Below are positions 19,101 to 25,266 of a stretch of 30,253 nucleotides of DNA, in pieces. The stretch's first letter is position 1. Every line of letters begins with the position of its first letter. Location of the stretch: IMG/VR virus record IMGVR_UViG_3300032516_000121, positions 1-30,253 of that record; one strand, written 5' to 3'. Position numbers and translations under genes: made by a program. The notes under the pieces were generated by a model, which did not search any database, was not told the DNA's origin, and worked only from the letters and a program-made list of their open reading frames with translations. The stretch comes from a virus.

Positions 19101-19900
19101 CTGCTGCCGGTGCCGCACCCTTTGGCGAATCCCGTACCGCGCGCACCGCGCGCACACTCGAAACGATCCGCTCAAGCAATGTGATTTTCGAGAACCGCAT
19201 CGTGCGCGACCAGGCGAAGGACGGCCTCCGCAAGCTCACAGACGACGAAGTTCACGGCCTCTACGCACAGATGCAAACCGACATCACACAGTTCCGCATC
19301 GCCAAGGAAGGCCGGGGCTACATCCTGAACACGCCACATGGGCAAGCGTTGGGCGCGTTGCAAAGTTACACCCTCAACCAAGCTGAATTCGTTGGCGGCC
19401 GCCTTCAGTCCTTCATTGAAACCGCAAACCGCGCAATCAACGGCCAGCCCGCGCAGATCGACTTCCGTGTCTTCCGCTTCGCCAGCTATCTTCTCGGAGT
19501 CGGTTCCGTCTACGGGGCGATCCTTGGTGGCAGCGCGGACAGCGAGTCCGATCCCGACTATTGGGTATCGCGTCTCGGCTTCGGCGTGATGCCCTTGCTC
19601 TTGTGGAACGACCGCGCGCGCAAGTGGGAGATGAAGCCGCCGTCCGATCTATTCCGTGGCCCGCTCATCGGCGACATCACGCGCACCGCCAACTCGTATC
19701 TCGAACTCATTCAAAATGAGGAAGCCAACGCATCCTTCCTCGACACCACCGACTCGCTCGTCATCAACCTTTTCCCTGGCGCCAAGAACATCATCAAGCA
19801 GACGCAGCAGCAACAGGGCACGGGTGCGCTCAAGCTGTTCAGCGAAGGCGCGGCCGAGTCGATGGGCCAGCCGCAACCGCAGTCGCGCGGGCCGCGTTAG
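13193..19900 (+). CDS. Giant putative ejection/internal virion protein (2235 aa)
   Basis: By far the largest gene of the window. The N-terminus (1-80) has a compact FLDWYGGHAIRLG / HHYDFRNAFLNGYEP module that recurs in large phage proteins. The body alternates helical stretches with Gly/Ala-rich hydrophobic hairpins, near residues 340-383, 515-541, 893-936, 1140-1195, 1830-1882 and 1938-1978, most of them two segments joined by a short charged loop. Around 1558-1645 is a polar region with RIDDYLPWVYNYRT and PHHVFFNHLESR; near 1718-1770 an NYLSAVTNLSQQIING segment typical of internal virion proteins. I see no transglycosylase catalytic Glu motif and no polymerase motifs. It likely crosses or lines the cell envelope during DNA ejection. 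Start ATG 13193 lacks a clear ribosome site. Confidence 0.65.
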   Translation: MALGPFLDPKTGKPDDTEASFLDWYGGHAIRLGIDPNPDAPAHHYDFRNAFLNGYEPNDDGTWDYRASEAFARTAGKRNVIRANVRGAASGDTEADTLTRTSMAEPPTSSTSTAPVELTDAMREEVTKRLAGIESSLATYNEAIDSYTKGYISPEEAQNYLYLSKGTEDYANKLVNHGRTFLKGLTIGEGQIANFYHAGFMPAVSRALNLGLAETGLGAARLLGQGAAAMMPGVPGVPTPGQIDTRVADLRDKIETEFFGLPFDPIERAGYNAAFPWYGHELGNLAAWTATIMAPGLAVGQAGMAINAGRHMTGAAGMANGMTRWLSAARGARGLATTSAVGAVGGALIAAGTAPDDIDGQRILEGAMIGLGGTAMLSTFLAGRPIGNMARLLKIQAMAETLGAEGVGGALRVAPRMTFGRMAAAGLEGAGYSTLKAMGEGQPIDKSIASGVEEGIAFAGYDTAFLGLGRMAKWLPIHARISETWAKTAQSLKLPARMAAASGDMANTVLQAVPGILAGGALGPAGAALGGTISAKMALNLQRDLVHTAARLRNVGVPAEIVNHLLTGSWHKLSAEQAEIVTKALVKDVVERATAEADPILKYAINESLGSTAILDNTELKAITYERARVMQAVATMKSQGILEIDPKMIQATRRIAELSERRSQILIDEANALGIGQAPSTHSGIMGRVSDKVVSAQVRDIIESAGENRGFFVETTVARKRGKPATFRSVIPRLDPNAGSALERLHASIRAASGETAGLARGAASAPPTRVLFATNSTLLRDLADAGLERQGIDAMMSPEGARALDRIIARPGDLSPNATETLLASRKRLTAPVIEGVNVGRETPPSQITGTLQRQLPGRAVAPAGAKGLKRPFTDFDFGDTSGRVGGQAVRSLAGAGLGGTIGAAADPEHPWRGAALGALAGGLGVGAAEDLLRTSARMRSDIGAMRTNIDVGISSRNARLAREIETGKRSAFTAFDKATTEARATVRINPEPLIALAEKQLARSSPTNEVARASFRRAHKAFWDDIHAAMTARRVAPDDIDALFIDNPRLADLRDRVAALDSEFAKGTTAVETKAAGYVFTPAGEIARPGQPPIRYWTSNKPMPITGDKGRVTDDMIRLNGLEPPPIRSGETGAARLGILGPVAAGGIGAVVAPAIARRLGLLDEEDSVLTASAMGFLVGAGLGYKMLARDGAMLNAEATRVARFIQPTVEGQLAPAETARLVGKSGDAFRTTLNGSQVSGRRLYWLLPQDQQVTHTVENMRAWPQRTVDAKGNGIDLPERRASFERDLKRFAPFTVTDADWSRVTDTFMTSTKALGYTPAESMRLYKGWLGWMTTPLASRARTNIEKMSLKVLGNDAKNPFTTAAGIDELRARTLTADVITGPSMPLPRNYQRAANTLNKDGTPAASRIRALVEDIESNPPSTAEGTAETVMPWWSFAGARSVAPSVRFYRYADRLIAGGDKVVGQRIHDVTQGIFEATELARGSDDKDRQILATIFQGISSPQDMNLVGQAVENRIFRESLKGTNARVYEAALGVRKFLKERADALGLPEFERIDDYLPWVYNYRTKRELKELAEKGVTPNDVNYPADAPVPHHVFFNHLESRTADAPLGKLMSPYESLLMYSHGANRKIYMDQLLANFTPETFQSIRASQPWIAHDLGRWLLDVVGIPGPGTMYVQKKVESMGLFLEKYPMFQREGLAQEINERYFLSPSGANNLSRLATGYAYTSKIAWNYLSAVTNLSQQIINGGTEYGIINVLTSSVIGAGVAGGERVPALAPILDAVTPRSAEYRKLLVENGILRETSQRHFDALALYEANFGTNRAHLALVGIPVGAAAGAASTAILNSDRSNEDQLSIATGAALGAGLATFGAAKSAIMRRALMRVRDVGTFTFNLAETWNRASVGIASVRQARATERALASPAYAATQRAREVVEGVFTGALGGAAAGNLLGGSDQVIPGALLGAAAAAGAAPFGESRTARTARTLETIRSSNVIFENRIVRDQAKDGLRKLTDDEVHGLYAQMQTDITQFRIAKEGRGYILNTPHGQALGALQSYTLNQAEFVGGRLQSFIETANRAINGQPAQIDFRVFRFASYLLGVGSVYGAILGGSADSESDPDYWVSRLGFGVMPLLLWNDRARKWEMKPPSDLFRGPLIGDITRTANSYLELIQNEEANASFLDTTDSLVINLFPGAKNIIKQTQQQQGTGALKLFSEGAAESMGQPQPQSRGPR

Positions 19901-19904
19901 TCCA

Positions 19905-21356
19905 CTATTTCTTCGCGTTGAAATCCACAACGCGCAGGACCAATCCTACAGTCGGGTCCGTTGTTGTATCCTGCATCAGTACCCGCGCAAGCAACAATGT
20001 CTTGACGCCTTCCTGAATGTTGCGCGACTGATACCGATTCTTCAGCCCACGCACCAGGCTCGATAGTGTCGAAAGCCCACCTTTGCGTTCGATGTACGAC
20101 AGCACGGCCTCAGTCACCGCGCCTTCGGTACTCGCTCCTAGCGCGTGGTAAACCGACATCACCCCTGTGTCCATCCAATCGATCAACCGCGTCGCCCGTT
20201 TCAACCAATCGACATGCAGCGCGTCCCGAGGGCCACCGTCAACGATCTGCCACACAACAGCAATCTTGATCGCGTGCGGCAGCTTTCTCGACAGCCACGC
20301 AGCGAATAGCTCGTCCAATTCCATTCGTTCTTGCCGTGTCACCTTGTTCGTATACCACTCGTCCATGTGCGTGGCGGCGGCTTTGCTCAATTCCATCGTT
20401 GGCGGCAGGTCAGCGATGCGCGTGCCAAGCGTCACCGCCAACGACGTCCGCAGCGCGGCGTCGAATCTCGGATTCGCCTTGTCATGGCGCTTCTCACGCG
20501 CCGTGAAGATCAAGTGTCTTGGCATGTAACCGGCTTTGATTAAGTTATCCGGTATCTCCCGCAGCCAGGTCATGTTACTCGCCCCGGCGAAACAGACATA
20601 CGGCGCAAGAAGCTCGTAAGTATCCTCTCCCTTGAGCGCGCGAGACCAAACCGGCGACATGTTGTCGTACCAATCAGTCAGCCACTCGCCAAGCGCAGCC
20701 TTGTATTGCTCCCGCCCGACAAGCACCGTCAACTCACTTGCGACGATCAGCCCGTCGCTCGTCGTTGTTACCTCGAAATTGCGCCGACGCAACGCGCCTG
20801 CGTACCCCTGTGGCGACCCCTCATTCGGCAGCACGTTCAGTTGCGATGGCTTGTTTCCCACCTTGGGAAATGCCTGCACCGCAAGCTCCCGCGCCTTGGC
20901 GAGCGCCGTCGATTTGCGTGTTCCGGTTGGCCCGACAAGTAGCGTGTAGATATTCGGATAAAGTGGCGCGGCGTCCCAACCGATCAGCGGCTTGCGTCCG
21001 AATGCTCCACTCGCGCAGGTCATCATCGCGCCAAAGTGAAACTGCGCAGGGGCTTCGCTTTCCTGTGTGTATCCTAGATAATCCTTGAACCAGCCATCCT
21101 CGATCAACGGAGTAAACGTATCGACGATCGCGTTGACCTCGCCCATGTCCCGCAATTCGTCAGGAACATCGAGACCAAACTTAGTTCGTATCGACGCCGC
21201 AATAAGTTCCCACTCACCGTTGCGATACGCCGGGCGCACGATCTTTGCAAGCTCGATGACCTTGTCCCGCAACGCAGCAGGCGACTCAGGCGTAGCGTCG
21301 GCGAGAAGCAATTCCAGACCCGCACATGCAGCGCGAAGATCGCTCGCAATGGGCAC
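19905..21356 (-). CDS. DUF3987/RepA-like ATPase, probable replicative helicase
   Basis: A 483-residue protein starting at GTG 21356, with GAGGT 5 bases upstream. It has a clear P-loop GPTGTRKST (142-150), a Walker-B-like strand LIVASELTVLVG (203-214) with the acidic Glu at 208, an ASN sensor near 259-261 and an Arg-finger-like GYMPRHLIF (277-285). These match the DUF3987/RepA-type ATPases used as phage replicative helicases or primase-associated helicases. The N-terminal 80 residues and the C-terminal winged-helix-like region (about 415-460) flank the motor. It is the last gene of the replication operon and ends 4 bases from the convergent giant gene. No primase domain is attached. Confidence 0.7.
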   Translation of the reverse strand: MPIASDLRAACAGLELLLADATPESPAALRDKVIELAKIVRPAYRNGEWELIAASIRTKFGLDVPDELRDMGEVNAIVDTFTPLIEDGWFKDYLGYTQESEAPAQFHFGAMMTCASGAFGRKPLIGWDAAPLYPNIYTLLVGPTGTRKSTALAKARELAVQAFPKVGNKPSQLNVLPNEGSPQGYAGALRRRNFEVTTTSDGLIVASELTVLVGREQYKAALGEWLTDWYDNMSPVWSRALKGEDTYELLAPYVCFAGASNMTWLREIPDNLIKAGYMPRHLIFTAREKRHDKANPRFDAALRTSLAVTLGTRIADLPPTMELSKAAATHMDEWYTNKVTRQERMELDELFAAWLSRKLPHAIKIAVVWQIVDGGPRDALHVDWLKRATRLIDWMDTGVMSVYHALGASTEGAVTEAVLSYIERKGGLSTLSSLVRGLKNRYQSRNIQEGVKTLLLARVLMQDTTTDPTVGLVLRVVDFNAKK

Positions 21357-21366
21357 ACGGACCTCG

Positions 21367-21609
21367 TTATCGTTTCAGTCGAGCCTTCATTACCTGTTGC
21401 CGTGCGGCCCATTGCAGCGCCCGGCTGTGATTCGTCAACTTAGGTTGCCAACCACTCGGAAAGCTACCGTGCCGGGCGCATGCAAGTGCGACGTGAACCT
21501 TGCCCGCATGTCGCATTTCAACGCGCATTTCAAGATCGCGGAAGCAACACGGGCACGTTGGCGCCGGGTGTTCGATGACGTTCGCTTTGCCGGGCACGTC
21601 GTCAGGCAT
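21367..21609 (-). CDS. Small Cys-rich (zinc-finger-like) protein
   Basis: An 80-residue protein starting at ATG 21609, overlapping the preceding stop by 8 bases. A CPCC pair at residues 19-22 and a later Cys near 44 (ALACARHG, followed by His) could hold zinc. The C-terminus is basic (NHSRALQWAARQQVMKARLKR, split by Trp/Gln), suggesting nucleic-acid contact. It directly precedes the helicase gene. Function unknown; a helicase or polymerase accessory is an inference from operon position. Confidence 0.5.
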   Translation of the reverse strand: MPDDVPGKANVIEHPAPTCPCCFRDLEMRVEMRHAGKVHVALACARHGSFPSGWQPKLTNHSRALQWAARQQVMKARLKR

Positions 21610-21757
21610 GGCGTGGCTCGACTTCGATGCGTCCCGACGGGTGGATCGTAATACGATTCACGTGCGTATTGACTTGCACGGTGCCTGTCGCGTCGATCAC
21701 CGTGACACCTACAAGGTTACTGATCTTCAAATCGTCACTCGCCGTCATCTTCGCCAT
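21602..21757 (-). CDS. Small hypothetical beta-rich protein
   Basis: I take the start at ATG 21757 (alternative ATG 21748), giving about 51 residues. It overlaps the upstream Cys-rich gene by up to 23 bases and the downstream one by 8, so it is embedded in a coupled chain. The sequence is a series of short strands (SNLVGVTVIDATGTVQVN, then RITIHPSGRIEV), suggesting a single small beta-sheet domain. No family is recognised. Confidence 0.45.
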   Translation of the reverse strand: MAKMTASDDLKISNLVGVTVIDATGTVQVNTHVNRITIHPSGRIEVEPRHA

Positions 21758-21935
21758 CCTTTTTGTCAAGCCGCCCGTTGGCATACGCGATCTCCCGTTC
21801 CCGCGATACGCAATCGTCGCATGTCACGTTCTCTCCCCGGTCGATCGCGCGGGTGCAGCTAGCGCATGTGCATACACCCCCGTCGTCCCACTTATCGCCA
21901 GTGCGCAAGGGGCGCCATCGTGAATGGTTTGGCAC
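21735..21935 (-). CDS. Small Cys-rich (zinc-ribbon-like) protein
   Basis: A 66-residue ORF starting at ATG 21935, 44 bases inside the end of the polymerase C-terminal gene. Five Cys occur as CTCASC (22-27) and CDDC (39-42), a spacing compatible with one zinc-binding knuckle. The C-terminal 20 residues are a charged, mostly acidic tail (KKDGEDDGE). The long overlap with the polymerase gene and the metal motif argue for a real, translationally coupled product. Role unknown. Confidence 0.5.
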   Translation of the reverse strand: MPNHSRWRPLRTGDKWDDGGVCTCASCTRAIDRGENVTCDDCVSREREIAYANGRLDKKDGEDDGE

Positions 21936-22899
21936 TTTTCAACTCCGTTAGCCCAAGACGATTACTGTAGGGATTGAATTTACCAAGGTTGAACCCGACC
22001 ATCCCCTCAGCCGGGGCGCGCCAGCCGTCAAGCTCGGGCCAAGGTTGTTCCATTGTCCACAACAACCAGGCCGTGATCTCGTTGCTGCGTTCATACGGGC
22101 ATTCCAGGTAAAACGAATCGTAAGTTCCCGTGGCAACGAATATCTCAGCAGGGCGAAACATGACGCCCCAACTCGCGGTGGGATAATACCGCAAGATGCC
22201 TTCGGGAGACGGCCAAGATTCATCCGTTATCGGGTCATATCCATGCAGCCGCGCCAGCGTGATGTTCCACATGGTAGCGCCACAGGATTGCGGATGTTGA
22301 CTCGTCAATGCATTCGCCCCGTTGCGACGCCGTCCTTCGTACAAACGCCGACGACCGAATACGGTTCGCTCGACTCGCGACGGTAACTGTCCGTATCCCG
22401 CGAACCGTAATGGAATCGGCACGCCCACCGAGCGCGTGCAATCGGCACAGTCTCCGTCATCTTCAGCGGTTGCCGCACAACGCGGGCATCGAAAGACGGG
22501 CATCCCAAAGACACGGTCAGCCAATTCCTTGCGCCAAGCGGCGACACGTTCGTACTTCTTTGCCAGCTTTCCGAATGCCTCTGCCATGAACGCTTCAGGT
22601 AACCAAAACGTACGCGCACCTTGTCGCGGCCCGGCGCCGTAGTTCCACATATGGCTAACCCGCTTGCCTGCCTCATACGCCGGACGCATCCGACCTTTGA
22701 GATTCACAAGATGCGTCTTGGCATCTGCGGGATCAATGCCGTAGATCAGGGCGGCGTTTCTAGCGTGCACTTTCGTGCCGCCAGCCACTTGTTCCTGTAG
22801 CTCGGCCAGCAACACGGGGTCCTTGGCATGAATCGCGGTCAGCCACGACTCGACGGCGATCCAGTCGGCGCCGACGAAGACGCGAGGATCATTTGTCAT
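21892..22899 (-). CDS. Family A DNA polymerase, C-terminal (palm/fingers) half
   Basis: 335 residues from ATG 22899, chosen over GTG 22905 because GGAAAG is correctly spaced only for the ATG. It carries the catalytic part of a family A polymerase: motif A VFVGADWIAVES (7-18, Asp12 and Glu17), the O-helix KRVSHMWNYGAG (79-90), the late-helix Gln region (HPQSCGATMWN, near 202-212) and motif C TGTYDSFYLE (257-266, Asp261). Between motifs B and C lies an inserted CPRC...CADC loop (Cys 138, 141, 151, 154). Exonuclease and thumb are missing; they are encoded by the separate gene at 23137-25014. Odd: in my alignment the O-helix Lys is His83, the motif C His is Tyr260 and the motif C Glu is Ser262. 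Confidence 0.8.
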   Translation of the reverse strand: MTNDPRVFVGADWIAVESWLTAIHAKDPVLLAELQEQVAGGTKVHARNAALIYGIDPADAKTHLVNLKGRMRPAYEAGKRVSHMWNYGAGPRQGARTFWLPEAFMAEAFGKLAKKYERVAAWRKELADRVFGMPVFRCPRCAATAEDDGDCADCTRSVGVPIPLRFAGYGQLPSRVERTVFGRRRLYEGRRRNGANALTSQHPQSCGATMWNITLARLHGYDPITDESWPSPEGILRYYPTASWGVMFRPAEIFVATGTYDSFYLECPYERSNEITAWLLWTMEQPWPELDGWRAPAEGMVGFNLGKFNPYSNRLGLTELKSAKPFTMAPLAHWR

Positions 22900-23038
22900 G
22901 TTCACTTTCCATCAGGCGCTCTAGTCTCTTGATGCTCTCTGCCAGGAGTAAAGTAATCAACTCCTCTTCGCGTTGATGTAGCTTTTGAAGCTCCAACATC
23001 ATGCGTATTCCTTCGGCGGCGGCTACGCGATCACTCAT
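22889..23038 (-). CDS. 49-residue coiled-coil mini-protein between polymerase halves
   Basis: ATG 23038 to TGA 22889 encodes 49 residues. It overlaps the upstream Cys-rich ORF by 8 bases and the polymerase C-terminal gene by 11. Almost the whole length is a charged amphipathic helix (MMLELQKLHQREEELITLLL, then SIKRLERLMESEHDK) with leucine spacing typical of a dimeric coiled coil. One possibility is that it helps assemble the two polymerase halves; this is a guess from position and helix character. No family is recognised. Confidence 0.5.
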   Translation of the reverse strand: MSDRVAAAEGIRMMLELQKLHQREEELITLLLAESIKRLERLMESEHDK

Positions 23039-23174
23039 TGTCATCCTGCGTCGGAACCTCAACGCACGCCGGGTGCTTGCTGCACCCCTCGCACAGGCCG
23101 CAGTCGCGACAAACGTGCTTGTAGTCGCAACAACTGCTACATATCGCCAGCTTCCGATTCTTCGTCGTTGTCAT
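23031..23174 (-). CDS. 47-residue Cys-rich mini-protein between polymerase halves
   Basis: ATG 23174 has a good ribosome site (GGAGA, 7 bases upstream) lying inside the end of the polymerase N-terminal gene, and the ORF overlaps that gene by 38 bases. Eight Cys in 47 residues (12, 15, 16, 22, 25, 28, 31, 37) are spaced CxxCC-x5-CxxCxxCxxC-x5-C, which suggests binding of one or two zinc ions. The tail is acidic (PTQDDNE). The C-terminal tail of the polymerase half is encoded by the same DNA in another frame. Confidence 0.5.
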   Translation of the reverse strand: MTTTKNRKLAICSSCCDYKHVCRDCGLCEGCSKHPACVEVPTQDDNE

Positions 23175-25014
23175 AATCAATCTCCGTTGTGATCGAATTC
23201 GCATTGACCGTAAACGAACGCGAGTGCGGAACATAGATAGCCCGTGTTTCCTCTGGAATGTTGAGCGCATTGTAGGCATAAGGATTGACTTGACGATCAC
23301 CGAGATCGCTGTCAGGCCCGCCCGCCATGCGCCCGGTGCCGGTGCCGAACGGACGATACTCAGGATGCGCCACTCCCTGCGCGTCGATCGCGTTTGATGG
23401 CGCGTAAGTCTTGACGTTCCACAGCAGGAATGTGTTCGTCATCTTCATTGCGTGCTGATATTCCTTCACGCCCGCGAGTACCGATTTGATGACATCATTT
23501 CCTTGCACCTGTTTGAGCGCGAGTAGCCGTGCAATCGCATCCGTATCTGCGGTGACACGCCCGTCCTTCTTTTGCGACGGCAACTTGAATCCGTCCTTGT
23601 CATACAACAACCATCGCAAGTGATCGTTATTTCCAAGATCGAATCCCTGCGTCCAACGTGCGATCACGACATGGCAGCGGTCGCGCTCTTTCCGTAACGC
23701 AGTAACACGCGCGTCAACAACAGGGTCGCGGTCCTTCTTCAACCGTGGCAGCGTGATGCCTTCTAGCTCCACCGCTACTTCGCTCAAACGCCGTTCATGC
23801 GGAACACGCCGCTTGGCGAATATCTCCGCAACATGCCGTGTCACCTCGTCTTTGATTCGATTGCACGTTTCTCCGTTATCGACAACGGCCTTACGCTGCG
23901 CCGTCGGGCAAACGGCCAGCCCGCGCGCCTCCATGGCCATTGCCAACACCCCAACATGCCGGGCCTCGCGCATATAGACGTGCCACAGATCAGCGTCGGT
24001 CATCCGTTTCGACAACTCACGAAAGATTCGCCACGTCGCGACAACGTCCAGTGCGTTATACGCCGGATCGTCATGTGCCATGCCTTTCCACTCGCGCCAA
24101 TGGTCCTGCAAATGCAACGTCACGCGCGCCAAACCGACGGGTAGATCAGGGTACAACGTCGCGTACATCATCAACGTGTCGAAGATCGGTGGCCGTACCG
24201 TTATCCCAAGCGTCATCAACGCCTGGACATCAGCAGGCGCATGATGAAATACCTTCGTCACGTTCTCGTCATCCAGCATCCGACGCAACTCGCGAATCGT
24301 GTCGTCCACAGGAACGACACTCGTCACATGCTCCCCGTCACACGAAATCCCGATCAGAAACGGACGCTTGGTTACACGGTCATATTCCGTGTCGATCGCC
24401 ACGGGCCAGCCGCGATCGAGTGCCAGGTTATGCACCGCTTCCACGCTGGCATCCGTGTAGCCCCACTCTTGAGACGGCATCATTCGCTGCGGTTCATAAA
24501 CGAGCGCGCCCGTCGCGTAGCGCACAGCACGTTCCGTCGCGCAGCGCACCGACGTCCAGCCCGCCTCGATTTTCGATCGCATAACTGCGGCGGGATGTAT
24601 CGACGCCACGCACGGCACACGTTGGCCACCAATCTCGATCTCCGTCACCTCACCATGATGATCGGTAATCTTGGTCTTACCGGATATGCGCCAAAGAGCG
24701 GCACGTCCGTAGAGAACAACGGCCCGGTGCGAACCGCGCAGTAGCGTCGCCTCTATCGATGTCCAGTGTTGCCGCACCATTGCCTGCATCGCGGCCGGGG
24801 TCTTGGGCAACGTCGCCATTTCGATCGGAATAACGTTGGCGTAACGCACTTGCCGCTCGGGATCAAGCCCGGCGTCCTTGATGAACTCACGAACACGGCG
24901 TCCGGTCGCGCCGACGAACGGTCGGCCGAGTCGGCCTTCGTCCTTCCCGCCTGCCTCGCCGATGACGAGAAGCGGGGCGTCGTAGGGGCCGAAGTCGGGG
25001 ACGGAGCGGTTCAT
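23137..25014 (-). CDS. UDG-like + DEDDy exonuclease + family A polymerase N-terminal half
   Basis: A 625-residue fusion. Residues about 10-170 are a family 4/5-like uracil-DNA glycosylase domain: GEAGGKDEGRLGRPFVG (19-35) and SIHPAAVMR (138-146), but without the four Cys of the iron-sulphur family 4 enzymes. Residues about 200-345 are a 3'-5' proofreading exonuclease: AIDTEYD (206-212), HHAPAD (257-262) and YNALD (319-323), i.e. Asp208, Glu210, Asp262, Tyr319, Asp323. Residues about 350-600 are the thumb and start of the palm, with FGTGTGRM (555-562) and NIPEETRAIYVP (585-596). The protein stops just before motif A, with an acidic tail (DYDNDEESEAGDM). The rest of the polymerase is at 21892-22899. 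Confidence 0.85.
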   Translation of the reverse strand: MNRSVPDFGPYDAPLLVIGEAGGKDEGRLGRPFVGATGRRVREFIKDAGLDPERQVRYANVIPIEMATLPKTPAAMQAMVRQHWTSIEATLLRGSHRAVVLYGRAALWRISGKTKITDHHGEVTEIEIGGQRVPCVASIHPAAVMRSKIEAGWTSVRCATERAVRYATGALVYEPQRMMPSQEWGYTDASVEAVHNLALDRGWPVAIDTEYDRVTKRPFLIGISCDGEHVTSVVPVDDTIRELRRMLDDENVTKVFHHAPADVQALMTLGITVRPPIFDTLMMYATLYPDLPVGLARVTLHLQDHWREWKGMAHDDPAYNALDVVATWRIFRELSKRMTDADLWHVYMREARHVGVLAMAMEARGLAVCPTAQRKAVVDNGETCNRIKDEVTRHVAEIFAKRRVPHERRLSEVAVELEGITLPRLKKDRDPVVDARVTALRKERDRCHVVIARWTQGFDLGNNDHLRWLLYDKDGFKLPSQKKDGRVTADTDAIARLLALKQVQGNDVIKSVLAGVKEYQHAMKMTNTFLLWNVKTYAPSNAIDAQGVAHPEYRPFGTGTGRMAGGPDSDLGDRQVNPYAYNALNIPEETRAIYVPHSRSFTVNANSITTEIDYDNDEESEAGDM

Positions 25015-25017
25015 GCG

Positions 25018-25266
25018 CTAGTTCGACCGGCCGGGAATGATGATCCCGGTGACGTTACGTTTCCGCTTCTCCTCAATCTTCGCGCGGATGTACGACTCCA
25101 TCGCTGTCATACGCTCAGCCATGCGCACGATCGCTGCGACTGACAGCATCCCTTCGGTGACATCCGGCGGTAGCTCGGCAATCTCGTCGTCAGTGATCCC
25201 GCACATCCGTAGCAAATCATTCGTCCATTGTCCGTGCGAATCCAACGTCTCACCGTTGTCATTCAC
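25018..25266 (-). CDS. Small helical hypothetical protein
   Basis: An 82-residue protein whose GTG start overlaps the nuclease stop (GTGA, 25263-25266) and which ends 3 bases before the polymerase N-terminal start, so it is translated in coupled fashion between them. The first 45 residues are acidic (DDEIAELPPDVTEG); then comes an amphipathic helix (VRMAERMTAMESYIRAKIEEK) and a basic end (KRKRN). No Cys, membrane segment or family match. Probably a replication accessory by location only. Confidence 0.55.
   Translation of the reverse strand: MNDNGETLDSHGQWTNDLLRMCGITDDEIAELPPDVTEGMLSVAAIVRMAERMTAMESYIRAKIEEKRKRNVTGIIIPGRSN

Noticed and set aside
13193-19900. Virion RNA polymerase (N4-type) or lytic transglycosylase in the giant protein
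   Set aside because: I could not find the polymerase motifs or a convincing catalytic-Glu transglycosylase segment. The hydrophobic hairpins and internal-virion-like patches fit an ejection protein better.
23031-23300. An 89-codon version of the Cys-rich ORF starting at 23300
   Set aside because: The upstream 42 codons lie within the polymerase fusion and have no ribosome site. ATG 23174 has GGAGA at the right distance and gives the compact Cys-rich product.
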